NCBI GenBank assembly: GCA_022113835.1
Contig: JAILWY010000014.1
Coordinates: 8,495,501-8,559,500, forward strand
Direction: 5' to 3'
DNA length: 64,000 nucleotides
DNA from: Atopsyche davidsoni
Taxonomy: Eukaryota > Arthropoda > Insecta > Trichoptera > Hydrobiosidae
The position numbers and the translations under genes were made by a program. Below are positions 28,362 to 41,427 of this stretch, one piece after another. Below the pieces are notes generated by a model. The model did not search any database, had not been told where the DNA came from, and saw only the letters and a program-made list of their open reading frames with translations. Position 1 is the first letter of the stretch; the number at the start of each line of letters is the position of its first letter.

Positions 28362-31300
28362 TTAAACACTTCTGTCTTTGAGTTGGATGAGAATTCCATT
28401 GACTGACGTGAGGATTATATCGCTGGCCAGTCGAGGCTCCGTGCCAGGCCCCGCGCTGCAAAGCTCAAAGCTTCGTAATATTTTAGATAGTGTGTTTTTA
28501 ATTGAGAGCGTCGCAAACTTTTGACCTAAAAATTACAACGAATTAAACAATTTATTATATATCATTTACAATTGATTTTTTGCACTATTTTAATAACATA
28601 TGAAGTAAATCGGTTAAATCGAAGCGGTGTGTTACGTGTATTTTGAAATTATCAAGATCGTACACCCTTGTCAGAAAGTTGCGCACGATATTTTAAACGT
28701 CACTACATAGCTCAAAAGTATTAATTTGAATTTTTTGATATTTAATTTATTATTCATTTATAATGTTTTGTACACTCTACATCTTATTAATAGCTCATTT
28801 CATTGTTTAGACTAAATTTAAAAAATATATATTCATTCGTTTGAGATAATCAAGAAAGAACCAAAATAATATGAATATTAATAAGAAACGTCAACCAACA
28901 GGACCCATTTAATCAAATCTAATACACATCACCTTTTAAAAGTGTTTTCAAATATATAAGCTTCATTATTAATTGAATTTGTATTTTTGTAAAATTTAAC
29001 AAGATTTCTAACGAAATTATTTGTTTTCAGGTAACATTTGAGGACTTAAGGGAGTAGACTCCTCCGAGTGAGGTGAGTAGTGAGGCTGCGCGCCGCCCTA
29101 TAGCCACAGCTCCAGTAAGCATGTCCTGCATAAATAAATTTCAATACCCTTCAAATAAAAATATGTTCAATATTCTTTACACTTCGGTTCCTTTTTATGA
29201 TAATATCCAGCGAAAGATCTGACTGTGTCCTATTTTTTATTCATCGCTCTCAATAGCAAGTGGCGCCTTTGAGAGATATAATTTATTTCAGAATTATTTT
29301 ATATTTTTATACAAAAAAACCTACCTTACATTCATAACCATATAACTTAATATTTAAAAATATATATACTTTGTATATATAATCTCTGCTCGTGATAACT
29401 ACATTTTTAAACACATTATTTTCCTCACCTATACAATTTCTCGGACCTGCGCTAAATGGCACAAAAGCAAATGGATGTTTTCCTTTAATATTTTCCGTTT
29501 GAAACCGTTCAGGGTTGAATTTTTCTGGATCCGGATAATACTTAGGATTTCGATTCATACAGAATTGGTGAATCACAGCCAAAGAAGTGCCGGGTAAAGT
29601 AATGGAATCTAAAAAAAAAAACTCTAATTATTATATTACTTCTCCGTCTACCATCATTTTTTATACAAGTTAAGGTAACCAAAATATTCAAATATTATAA
29701 ATAGAGATTAACTCTTTGAGCCTAATTCGAGACTATGTTTAATAGCGGTCGTATTATTCATAAATATTTTGATTGAGACTTATTTGTTTACAGACACAAT
29801 AAATATTATTATTTATCAAATTAAAATATTACCATCCAATTTTAAGTCTTTAGTCAGCTTTCGGCCAAACAGAGCCACTGCAGGATAGAGCCTCTGGGTT
29901 TCTTTCATGACCATCCCCAAGTACTTCATGCGTAGCAGGTCTTCGTAATTGGCTTTCCTTTGCATATCACCACCAAATATGGTCATCTGTTCCTCGTACG
30001 CCAGGTGCTGGACATCGGGGTTGTTTGCTAAGCAGTAGATTGAGAAACATAACGCTGAAGTTGTCGTGTCGTGACCCTGGAAAAAACCGTGTGTACGATT
30101 TTTAACTTGAAAACACGCTCTTCATTGTTTGAGTTTCTAATTAGATAATACGAGTTTATAATTTTCCGAGAAAAAATACTGTTTCATCACATTAATTATA
30201 CTGCAATCAATAACTAATTATACAATAGTCACTTATTAATACCTTTTGTTACTAAGAAATAAACATGTACACACATAAGTGATTACCTAATTTTGAGGTT
30301 ATATACTATTTGATTTTCACATAATAAATATTGAATATATTAAGTAACATACTGCAAACATAAACGTGTCTACTTCCTCTCTTATCGACTCATCTGACAG
30401 AGGTCCTCCGTCGAGATTCTTGGTAAGAAGAAGGAGATCTAAAAATGCCTTTGTCTTTTTCGTTCCCAGCATCTCATCGTTTTCTGTTGATACCTTATCA
30501 TTAAAAAAATTGTCTATTTCTTCTTTGAGTTGCAATTTTCGCTTTTGGATGACTTCTTTCGTAGCTGCGTGGAGAATTTTTATCATTTTTTTTTCTTCTC
30601 TACAGTCACTTGTAAAGGAATATATGAAATTATTCCGCTTAAACGGTGAATATGTTCTTTTATTATAAATGGCGCATATTCTAAAAAAAAAATTGTTTGC
30701 TTTTTTTTAACTATAGACTTGTATCTATTTGAAATTGAGAAAATAACGGTATCTTTATACAAAATCATACATTAAGTTCATATAAGGTTTGAGTAGAAAA
30801 AATATTTTAAAACATTAATAATGTACTCTTACTATTACCGATGCACAGCTTTCACGTACTCAGAGTTTGAATTTTCTTGAGCATTTAAGTTCACCCCCAT
30901 GACAGTTTCTGAAAAAATATTGAAAATCTAGATTCGTAAAAAAAGATATAAACTCACATGAAATCACGTCTATGCTTATAAACACTATAAAAAGGCTTTT
31001 GTACGGGTTAATATACATATGTATGCGGATGTGTGTGGGTTATTTGTGCGTGTGTATGTGTGTTAAAGCGTGCGCACTTATATATACAGTTGCAACAAGT
31101 GGAATTCTGCCCGATCAAGAGTGAACCGGTTGTGGAATAAAAAACTTGTTTTGTAGTGCCAAGGATGGCCTTAGTTCATCGGCTTATCATTTGGAGATCA
31201 TGTACTACTTTTCATCCATAACCGATACAGGTAAAATCCAATCCCGTAAATTATGACAATACACCAATATCTTCAACTTTAATTATTTCATACGAATATC

Positions 31301-33393
31301 CATATGAGATATTATTAATATTAGAATATAACCTCTATAGTAGAAATATTAATCACAAATATAATAAAATTTTATTTTATTTCAAAATGAATGTAAATAA
31401 AATAAGATTCTAAGAATGTTGTTTTATATGTTAATTTTGAAAAACCTTGACAATCGATATGTCGTCAAACCAGTATCATTTTTATATTACTCTGCAGATG
31501 TTGAATATAAATTCACTTGTACGAGTTTCACGTTTTAAACTCACCACTTATGACATCCAAAGCATAAAGATTCACAAGTGGAAACACATTAAATACTTTT
31601 CCTTTATTTTGTTCTAACTTCTCAATCAAAATATCGAGAGGTCTATGAAACACATCCACAAACTGCTCCAATATCTTAAAGTGAAAAGCCGGAGTGATGA
31701 TCTTGCGCTGTCTCCGCCATTTATTTCCTAAAAACACAATTAATATCGAAAGTCTTAAACAGTTTATTTATCGAAAAGTTGCATATATTATATTTCCGGT
31801 TGACAATTAAAACCATTAAATTTTACGAGCATTGGTTTTTACCTGTAGCAATTAAAAGCCCGTGTCCCAACCAATCTGTCATGAAGTCATAATCATCTGT
31901 TTTGGTTATTTCTTCATTATTGCTCAAAACAACCTAAAACACAAATTAATATGAACAGACCACCTGCTAATTTGAAATGCTTCTACAATATATAATATAA
32001 GTTTTGCTATGCTGTGAATAAATCTATTTGATCTAAAAATATGTTAATAAATTTAAAATATTTAATTTCTTGAACATATAATATATGCTTTCGTTTATTT
32101 TTCTTCGTAAAAGGAAAAAAATATTTAAATTATTAAAATATACAATTTTAAACAGATTTCGTTAATACACTTTTTTGCAATTTCGTCATAAAAATATGAA
32201 TAAATTATTATTTAATGCTATCAAGAAATGTGACATAAACCTACAAATTTTTTGCTTGAAAGTTTATCGGGAAAAATTTGATCAATTTTACCTGCACATG
32301 TTCTGGCTCACACAGCATTACAAGGACATTATTTCCAATTATAAGTCTAAATGATGAATAATTTGTATTTTGGTAAATTTTAAATGTATTTCTTAGAATA
32401 TCTGAAATGATAAATAAATATCTAACACAGGAAGTATAAGCATAACAATGAAGATCGGGTAGTCAAAGAATGGACGAACATTCAATTAAAGTGAGTCTGC
32501 TCTCAAAAAGCCATGTCAAACTTGTGGAGCAATCGAATCGAATCGAACGGTCTTTGTGTTAGTACTTTTGGTTGTCTCCCCTGTGCGAAGAGCTTAATTA
32601 GACCTCTGCCGAGAAATGGAGGACAGAACTGGTAGAGTACTGCAGGGTGAATCAGAGTTTATTGAGTGTTTCACCTGGAGCATGAAATTTTGTTGAAGCA
32701 CACCTCTGATGTGCATTTCAAACCGAACAAAATAAATCCTTTCAAATTAATTTAACGATTTTTTTTTTTATAAATCTATACAATTTTCTATAAAGTTGAT
32801 CCTCTCATTATTTAGAGAGCTAATACGTTTTTGTATACTAGATACGTTGAAGAAAAATATTCCAAATAATGCATAAAATTTATTGATTGTATTTCAGTTT
32901 GAATTTCTTAGATAAGATTATCGAAGCAACTCCCTACAACTGAATTTATGACTGCATGGCAACTTGGTAGCATTCATATCTATAGAGCATTAATATAAGT
33001 ACTAAAATTACACTAACACGTAAAACTAATCGATTCCTTAAGAGCAGTATATAAATATAGATACTGAAGCAATTCGATAAATTGAACCAGTGGCAACATC
33101 AAGATTATCGTTACGTTTTTTTTTTAAATATTATTGTTGTATTTTTTCATCATGCATTTTTTTTCTCAAAATACCAAGCGAAATTATAAAAATACAGAGC
33201 AGCACATTTATTAATATTAATACTTGCCTTCTGATGTTGTTCCTAGCTGATGGGCATTACCAATGAATGGTAAAGATTTCGGTCCCTTTATCTTACCAAC
33301 CAAATACCAAAACTTTCTATTTTTCAAGTAAACGTAAACTCCATAAATGACTATTAACAGCACAAATAACACACTTGTAAATAAAGTAGCCAT
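28362..33393 (-). CDS. CYP4: CYP4-family cytochrome P450, gene A (511 aa)
   Basis: Nine exons read on the minus strand: 33393-33228, 32401-32292, 31933-31843, 31727-31545, 30908-30839, 30680-30353, 30076-29833, 29608-29429 and 28525-28362. They total 1536 nt, 511 residues plus stop, with every junction in frame. The start is the ATG at 33393 (MATLF); the codon at 33412-33414 is GTG. Motifs: N-terminal membrane anchor, LPFIGN, helix C WRRQR, helix I GHDTTT, KETQR (ExxR), PERF and haem loop [10 protein letters not shown] with the Cys thiolate ligand. Family role: ER monooxygenase acting on fatty acids, hormones or xenobiotics; the substrate is unknown. Oddities: Ala precedes GHDTT where CYP4 enzymes usually have the haem-linked Glu, and intron 1 uses a GC donor (AG|GCAAGT). 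Intron 8 (28526-29428) includes a GC-rich patch at 29040-29115. Confidence 0.95.
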
Positions 33394-33683
33394 TTTGCAG
33401 ATTATATCCTTCACTTGTTTGCCAACTCAACTTAACATATTTTGATATTCTCTACGAATTTTAATATTCTCACTCTTCTGGTGTGCGAAATATTAACACA
33501 TTGATATCTAGAAATTCAGATATAATATTATATTATATTCACAGTATCCTCACTGTCACAATACTTAGTAACACAGAGATTTGCGCACTTGTAGCTCCGA
33601 ATACGCTCTCGAGGAACACAAAGAGCGCCGCTGGCTGTCGTCAGCTGACTGCGCGTCCTACCGTGCTAAAGTGCAGGTGTGCA

Positions 33684-33690
33684 ATTTATA
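33684..33690 (-). promoter_or_regulatory. Candidate TATA box of gene A
   Basis: The minus strand reads TATAAAT here, about 290 bp upstream of gene A's ATG. It lies beside a GC-richer block (33590-33670) that would contain the transcription start. The position suits a core promoter with a leader of roughly 260 nt. The motif is seen; its function is inferred. Confidence 0.35.
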
Positions 33691-35672
33691 CAATTAGCAG
33701 GTGCATTTGCGTACGCTCGCAATGTTCCGAATTATTTATTAAGTATAAAGTAACTTTAAAAAAAAAATTCACCTCGGCCATATAAGTAAAGTTACTGTTT
33801 TAATATTTATACTGTAAAAAGTTAACGAAGTGATTGAAATAATTATTTTTAGTACTTTACTCCTTTGTATTGTTTTTTTTATCATTTTACTTCTAACTTA
33901 TATGAATGATATTTATCAATCAATCAATAATTTTTTTTATTTTTTTATTTTCGAGTCCACCATGATTGAAAATAGTGCCATCTGTTGTTTGAATTCAAAA
34001 TCTTTTGATGTTTAATAAAACAGACTTTGTTAAGTTGAGTATATTCTTTGAATGACTTTTTATTTAACCAATATCTTCACAAAACAAAAATACATGCATA
34101 AATATTGCATTTTTTTAACTCTTACTATTTACCTTCTCATTTGAGATAAAAATCAGCATTAGTTATAAAAAAAGTTATGCTCAATAATTCACGCAGTTTT
34201 TTAAAATAATAGTTATTTGCGAATCATCTTTGAATATTGTCATCTGTTTTCTGTATGCTTTGATTTGTCTCATACAGTATCTAGTACTTGCACGAAAATA
34301 ATTATTTTCAAGGGTGTTTTTTTTTTTTTTTTTTTCTGTTTCTTACAAGTATATCATTTTCTTCGTTATTTTTAGGTATATTTATGATATGAGTTAGTCT
34401 TTCTATTGTATTTTGTTTGTATTGAACATTTGTAATGAAAAATTATACATCTTTATTATTTTAATAATATTAGTTTTAATATATCAAAAATAAACTTATA
34501 AGATTGTGTTATCTGCTACCAACTATTGGGTTATCTAATTTATGATAATTGATATGATATTTTACTAGTCACTCTGAGTCATGTTAATCAATAATGCAAT
34601 GTAAACGTACACTTTTTATATCAGTCGAATATATTTTGTACCTAAATAAACCAATATTTGGTTTTAGTTTAAAAAAAACAATTTCTACACTCTATATCAT
34701 TAGTTTATGTTACACCTGACTCTATAGACGGACCAACCTTAAAATTACAAAATTGAAAACATAAATAATTTTTTTAAATATTATTTGCAACTATAGATTG
34801 ATTTTGTCATAATAACTAATAAAAAAATATCTTATCTTTATTCTGAATGATTTTTTATTAATTTTTATAACATAGGTGTAACTGTTTTTTGACCAATATA
34901 GATCAAATATATTAACAGTTACCAGCAACAATTTTTCTTTTTTTAGATTAAGCTATTTTTATAGTTAATATGTAATGCATTCTATGATACACAAAATATA
35001 ATAATCATGTAACTATTTATATATTCCAAATAGTTAAGATAAATGTGCTTATTATTATCATATTGGTTTTTTTCTATAAGTGTTTAAGATATGTCATTAA
35101 TCACCACAGATTATCATAATCATTTATTCGTTTTGTGAGACTATGTCTATTGAATCAAATATTTAACTCGCGTATCTTTTAAATGAACTGTCATTCTTAT
35201 TGCTTAATTTATCATAATAATTTTGTTAAAAACCCACAAATAGCTTTTAATAAGTGTCTCTAAAAAATACCTTGAATGATTTATGTCACTTGCACAAAGA
35301 TTGAATATATGATAAAATATTAACGTTATTTGCGTTTGGTCGTTCCAAATAAAAAAATCTTATCTTATCAATTTTGTTTAAATTGTCTTCACGTGAACCA
35401 TTTTTCACGTAAATGTCCCAATTTTTCAAACTGAAATATTTGGTATATACGTTGCTATTTGCTCATATTGTTGTAGAAGAAAAAAGTAAAGCTTTTGAAA
35501 TAAAAGTAATATACGAATTCTACGTGTCTAATTAAAAAGCAATGGATAAAAAGGTAATAGTTTAGTCTATTGAAATATCGAGAAGACTGTGTTATCTTTT
35601 AATTGAGAACAAGGTAATAGTGTTTTTTAAATTTTAAGTGTATCTTTGTTAGTTAAATTAATTCGATATTTT
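33691..35672. other. Intergenic spacer between genes A and B
   Basis: AT-rich DNA with no recognised gene. A poly-T run of about 22 bases lies near 34317-34336. The segment separates the upstream side of gene A from the 3' end of gene B. Confidence 0.5.
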
Positions 35673-38600
35673 TTAAAGTCTATTTTTTTTCGAAGTATTT
35701 CTGTCTTTCAGTTGTATTTGTATTCCATTAACAGATGTTAGAGTTACTTCTGTGGCCAGACGAGGCTCGGACCCCGGCCCGGCGCTGTATAGCTCGAACT
35801 TTCGAAGGATTTTTGATAGTGTTCCCTTAATAGACAACATTGCAAATTTTTGACCTAAAAAAAGAGAAACTATTTTTAAGATGATAAATAATACATAACA
35901 GTATATGTGTATGCGAATTAATTCTGTTCTGGTTAAGATAATAATGATATATAAAGTTGACATCTGAAAGTTGCAACTAATTGCCACCAGTTAATTTCTA
36001 TTTTAATATTCTTTTGAAACGTTGCCTATTTGACAACATCTGAATAGTTATTACAACAAATTCGCCATTTTTTCTATTTCTATAATTTCTATTTCCTACA
36101 TAAATTTTTTTTATGGATACTTGTCATACCTATACAATTTCTTGGGCCGGCACTGAAAGGTACGTAAGAATAAGGGTGTTTTCCTTTAATATTTTCAGGG
36201 CTGAATCGCTCAGGGTCAAATTTTTCTGGATCAGGATATAACTTGGGGTTTCTGTTCAAACAGAATGGATTCACCGAGGCAAAACAACCACCCGGTAAAA
36301 CAATTTTATCTGTAACATTAAAGATATTTGTTAAAGACTTTTTTTTTTATCTTTACAAAATGTCAAGAAGACATTTCAATATTCTTGTAATTACCAAAGT
36401 AAGCAAACAATTTTTACATTACCATCTAATCTAAGGTCGTTGACCAATTTTCGACCGAACAGAGGTACTGTTGGGTATAATCTCAGGGACTCCTTAATAA
36501 CCATTTCCAAATACTTCATACTTAGCAATTGTTCGTAATTTGACGTTTTATGTAAATCGTCTCCGAATATTGCCAACTGTTCTGCGAATGCCCTGTCTTG
36601 AACATCAGGATTGTTTGCAAGGCAGTAAATGGCAAAACTTGTGGCTGAAGAAGTTGTATGATGCCCCTAAAACAATGTGAAGAATATTGCAGAAACAAAA
36701 ACTAAAAAAAAAATTATACTTAAATCAAAAGAGTAGTAAAAAATTTCCGATCAAACAACGCAAAATATACAATCAAATAAAAATTTTGTATTTTAGAGAT
36801 ATCCTTCTGTATATTTGAAAAAGTAAAGCCTAAAACCACATATACTCGTTGAGTACACATGAAAAACGTGTTTCAATAAATTTATAGATTTCACAAGTGA
36901 AGCCCTGTAAAAGCATAATAACCCGTAAAGTTTGTATAAAGTTATGAAATTGTCTCGTCAATATTTAACTTAGATATGGTTCAAACCTTTTTTGAATTAA
37001 CAAGAGTCCTTTAATACCCTAAAAAACAAAAAAATATGTAACAATTAAGACACTGAATCATCTCAAAAGAGTCCTAATATAGGTGTTTGTGTGCAAACTT
37101 ACGCCAAACATAAATGTGTCGACTTCTTCTCTTATTGACTCGTCTGATAAAGGCTCTCCTTCCGAGGTCTTTGATAGTAATAGAATATCCAAAAACGCCA
37201 TTCTTTTCTTATTCCCGTACATTTTATCTTCTTGGCTATTCGTAGCTTCAGTACCGTTGAATATTTGTTCAATTTCGTCTTTTAGTTGCAACTTTCGGTC
37301 TTGGATGACTTTGTTTGTTGTGGCGTGCAGAATCTTTAGCGTTCTTTTTTCTTCCCTACTGTCGCTACTCAACGAATAAAGAAAATTATTTCGCTTGAAT
37401 GGGGAATACGTTCTTCTGGTGTACAGAGCGCATATGCTGAAATAAAATCAATTTGAAAGATCTTTAAAAAATAACTAAAAATGGTACAATTTGACTTTAA
37501 TGTGTTTAATAAGACTCATTTATAAGTTTTGAAAAAATTATTGAAATTAACAATAAACATTTTGATTCTATGAGCTCTTGCTGAAACGTTTTAATGACTC
37601 TTGATAATTTCAAAGAGTTCTTATATCATTTACCGATACACCGCCTTGACATAATCGGACTCAGCATTTCCTTGAGCATTTATACTGACTCCCATCGCCG
37701 TTTCTAAAAGAATACATACATAGATAATAAGGATAAACGTTAACAAAATCAAGTGATTTTGTTGTCGTTTTCTATAACTTGTTTTTGATGTTTGTAAATA
37801 AATCGGTTTTATATCAATACACTTACCATTTATTATATCCAGCGCATAGAGCGTCACGAGTGGATATATATCAAACACAACTCCTTTTGTCTCCTCTAGC
37901 TTTTCAATGAAAATATCCAACTTATCGTTGAATACTTCTACAAATCGCTCTAATATTTTAAAATGAAAAGCAGGAGTTATAATTTTACGCTGCTTTTGCC
38001 ATTTATTTCCTTAAAAACATACATAAAATAAACTGTCGGAACAAATCGATTCATTTGTCATTAAGTTTAAAAAATTCATTTTAATATTTAAGACGACACA
38101 CAACCTAATATGTGAGATAAAATTGTAAATGAATATATATTTATCATTTGCAAATATTTATTATGTCCGTATTTTAACTCATAGTGATTGTGTTTGCTGT
38201 TTCATCAATTTATTTTGGATGAAAAAATGAAAAAAAGTCTGAAATTTCACCACTGTCTGGGTTAAAAGCAATAGCCTTTCCCGTCGTTTCATATTTAAAC
38301 CTCAGCGTTTTAAACATTTTTGGGTGCATTTTAATATTAGTAATTTTAATAAAGAATACAAGTGATGAATTATTGTAAATCTATCAAAAAATAATATGAT
38401 ATTCGTCTTAAAGTTTTCATTTATCATTTCCAGTTCACTTCTCGATTTTTATTTTTCAAATCAAAAATAACCTCAATTGTCAGATAATTTTATGAGTTAT
38501 CAAGGATGATTTTTATGCATTAAAATAATAGTTATTTATATTTTATAAAGTTAAAAATATAACCAATATTAAAATAAAACATAAGCTAATTTGTATTACC

Positions 38601-40250
38601 GGTAGCCAGCAAAAGTCCATCTCCCAACCAGCCGGCCATATATTTGTAGTCATCTAATTTTGTTATCTCTTTTTTATCACATAAAATCGCCTAAAAATAA
38701 ATATAAAAATGAATAGTGCTTATCTGTCACTTGCAGGTACGATGTTTTCATGATTCACATATGAAATACCTCTATATGATTTGGCTCGCACAATAATACA
38801 AAGATATCACTTCCAATACAAAATTTAAAAGTTGAATAATTTGCATTTTGATACATTTTGAAAGTGTTTCGAAGTATGTCTGAAAAAAATATGAACAAAT
38901 TTAACATTTCTCAAAATAAGTCATTTGTTTTAATGTATTATTTTTTTGTAACGATAAATAAATAATGTGAAAGCACGATTTTCATCGATGGTAAAACATA
39001 CTCGTATAAGTAATATATATTTTTTTTAAACACAAATTTACTAACACAATTATTTATATTAATGGAAATATATAGCTACCTAACACATTAAAAGTGTAAT
39101 TTATATTCTGTAAATACTAGATAATTTATATTCAATCATGTTTCTAGTTATAACAATTTTATTTTCATATCTACACAAATTAAATCAATAGCCTGTTTTG
39201 TTAATTACCAATTTATAAAAAAATTTAAAAATCACATCGGCATAAAATTCGAATTTGTTCATTAAAGTTATTAAATTATTGGTCATGTATTTTCATCATG
39301 AATAATCATTTGGTTTATTATACGATACTTACTGACATGTTTATATTTTGAATTTTTTATCATTATTACTTGGATCTTTAAGTTATTCTATTTAAAAACA
39401 GTGAAAATGGTGACTATTACTTCTATTTGTGTTTTAAATAAACATTAACTCCGTCTACATATTTAAAAACAGGTTTTACCGGCACTAAAAATTTCGTAAG
39501 GACGTACATTCACATATAAATTAACAACAATTTACATGTTATATCAAGTCTAAACTTGAATTAACATGACTTCAACTAAGATTTTCCTTATAAACAAAAA
39601 AAAAATCAAAGCAATGTTTGAAAATACATAAGACAAATAAATAAAAGTTGAAGCATTCAGTATTTTTGAACTTCATATTAATATTTAAGTGATTTTTCTA
39701 TATTTTGTTTAAAAATACTAACGAAAAAGGTTAGTTAAACCGGTCACCTATTTTTTTTAATGTAAAAAAGACAGATAATTTTTATTTAAAATATAAAGAA
39801 TGGAATATCAAAAGCAAATAATGTAGCGGAGCATATAAGACTTGGTAATTCTTTATTATAAAATACTACAAATAAACATTTTTTTTTATTTATATATTAT
39901 TATTTAATAATATACTAAGAAATCTCTAAATAAAAAATTAGAATATAAAAATATAAAAATATGCTTTATTAGAAACGTAACTTATATTCACCAATATAAA
40001 TAAACAATAAATATATATTTCAAAGAACCATTCAAGAAGTATTTATTAAATTATTAATTGATGATGACAATACGCGCTAACCTTCTGATGTTGTTCCCAT
40101 CTGATGGGCATTGCCGATAAGTGGAAGGGTTCTTTCCCCTTTGATTTTGCCAACCAATCTCCAAAACCGCCTATTCTTCAAGTAGAGGCGGGCCCCGTAC
40201 ACAATCAGAAAAAATGCAATCACCCCCAACAAGTACAACACTGCTTCCAT
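35673..40250 (-). CDS. CYP4: CYP4-family cytochrome P450, gene B (520 aa, GHH type)
   Basis: Nine exons: 40250-40082, 38879-38770, 38690-38600, 38009-37827, 37703-37634, 37436-37103, 36666-36423, 36309-36130 and 35854-35673. They total 1563 nt, 520 residues plus stop, with the same intron phases as gene A. Motifs: N-terminal anchor, LPLIGN, helix C WQKQR, KESLR (ExxR), PERF and haem loop [10 protein letters not shown]. Helix I reads MFG-GHHTTS: His replaces the conserved acid, and Gly replaces the haem-linked Glu. Intron 1 has a normal GT donor, unlike genes A and C. The C-terminus is slightly longer and Lys/Asn-rich. A second copy of exon 1 and intron 1 lies inverted at 50644-52216. A 5'-leader intron is likely: a TTTATTTACAG acceptor lies at about 40336. 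Confidence 0.95.
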
Positions 40251-41427
40251 TTTTTATCGCGTCTCTTCACTCACTTAATACACATGAAAAGTTATGTTTA
40301 AAGTAAATATGTGCTATGATCAACAGAACTACAATCTGTAAATAAAAAATAAAAAAAATTATAAAAATATATAGACCCACGGAAGCCAAACAAATATCTC
40401 AATATTACATTAAATTGCTCATGTAAAATAAAATACACTATGCGTTTCAGTGTTCGAAACATGGAAATAATAGAACCCAAATCTGAAATATACAAAGTAC
40501 AATCAATAAACGTCAGCTCAAAAAATTCCACGAACTAACTTATTGACAGCTACCGTTAAAAACATTGCATTTGACACAAAGTTAATAACAATTGCCTGCT
40601 TAATATTTTTTACCTCAAAGGTCAATTTATAGTTGAAACTTAAAACTCACACTGAAGTTTTTATTCACGACAAAAACGAAATTAAAATGATTCTATTTAA
40701 ATAAAACCAAAAATTCATACATTTTAATCGTATGTCGTAACACTATAAGTTCAACACGTTTTTTAAAAGTATTACACACACAGTTGCTGTCTACAAAACT
40801 ACTTGCAAATAGGTCAAAATCTGTAATCTTAATCACTGTATCAACTGCATATTGCAAATAATCGGCATGGCTGCCGTGATTAGTCCGCTTACACTTTTTA
40901 TACTACGAGCGACCAACCTCGCATCGCGAGACCTCTTGCTTAACTAACAGCGTCAGGATCGCGCACATCCTTAACGGATCGGTTGTCGAATTAATTAATA
41001 GCTACTGCTACCTGCAGAATATGCATGAATAATTACCCTGACAAATATTCTATAGAAAAGTGGTTCAAGGTGCCTCTTAAATATGCCACTACATTCGATA
41101 ATGAATATTACATAACTGTTATTAAATAATCTTTGTGATTAGATACAGTAGAGATAAAACATCTTTATTTGAGTATTTAAATCTAAACATTGAAAGAACA
41201 ATATAAAAATATATGTAAAATAAACTCTTTTTTAAATAGAAATTACACGTATTGAAAATAAAATATTTTCGGAACCATATTATTTCTCTTTTGTAAATGC
41301 ATGTAGGATTACAGAGAAACAAGTGACTAATGTACCAAATTAATTTTGGCATATTAAAAATATACACAAAGCGATATTACGTTTATTGTTGTAATAAAAT
41401 CTTAGTAATATGTTTATTTATAGAATA
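40251..41427. other. 5' flank of gene B
   Basis: Holds the probable leader exon and leader intron of gene B and its core promoter. 40780-40990 recurs as a direct copy at about 53590-53800. The stretch around 41050-41420 recurs near 43490-43780 and 53860-54070, so this flank was copied with the cluster. Confidence 0.6.
40894..40902 (-). promoter_or_regulatory. Candidate TATA box of gene B
   Basis: TATAAAAAG on the minus strand, about 650 bp upstream of the ATG and beyond the probable leader intron. The copy of this flank at 53580-53800 has lost the box (TACTAAAAG at the matching place), which fits a dead promoter there. Confidence 0.35.

Noticed and set aside
33393..33414. Seven extra N-terminal residues for gene A
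   Set aside because: The upstream codon at 33412-33414 is GTG, not ATG. The ATG at 33393 gives an anchor length matching genes B, C and D.
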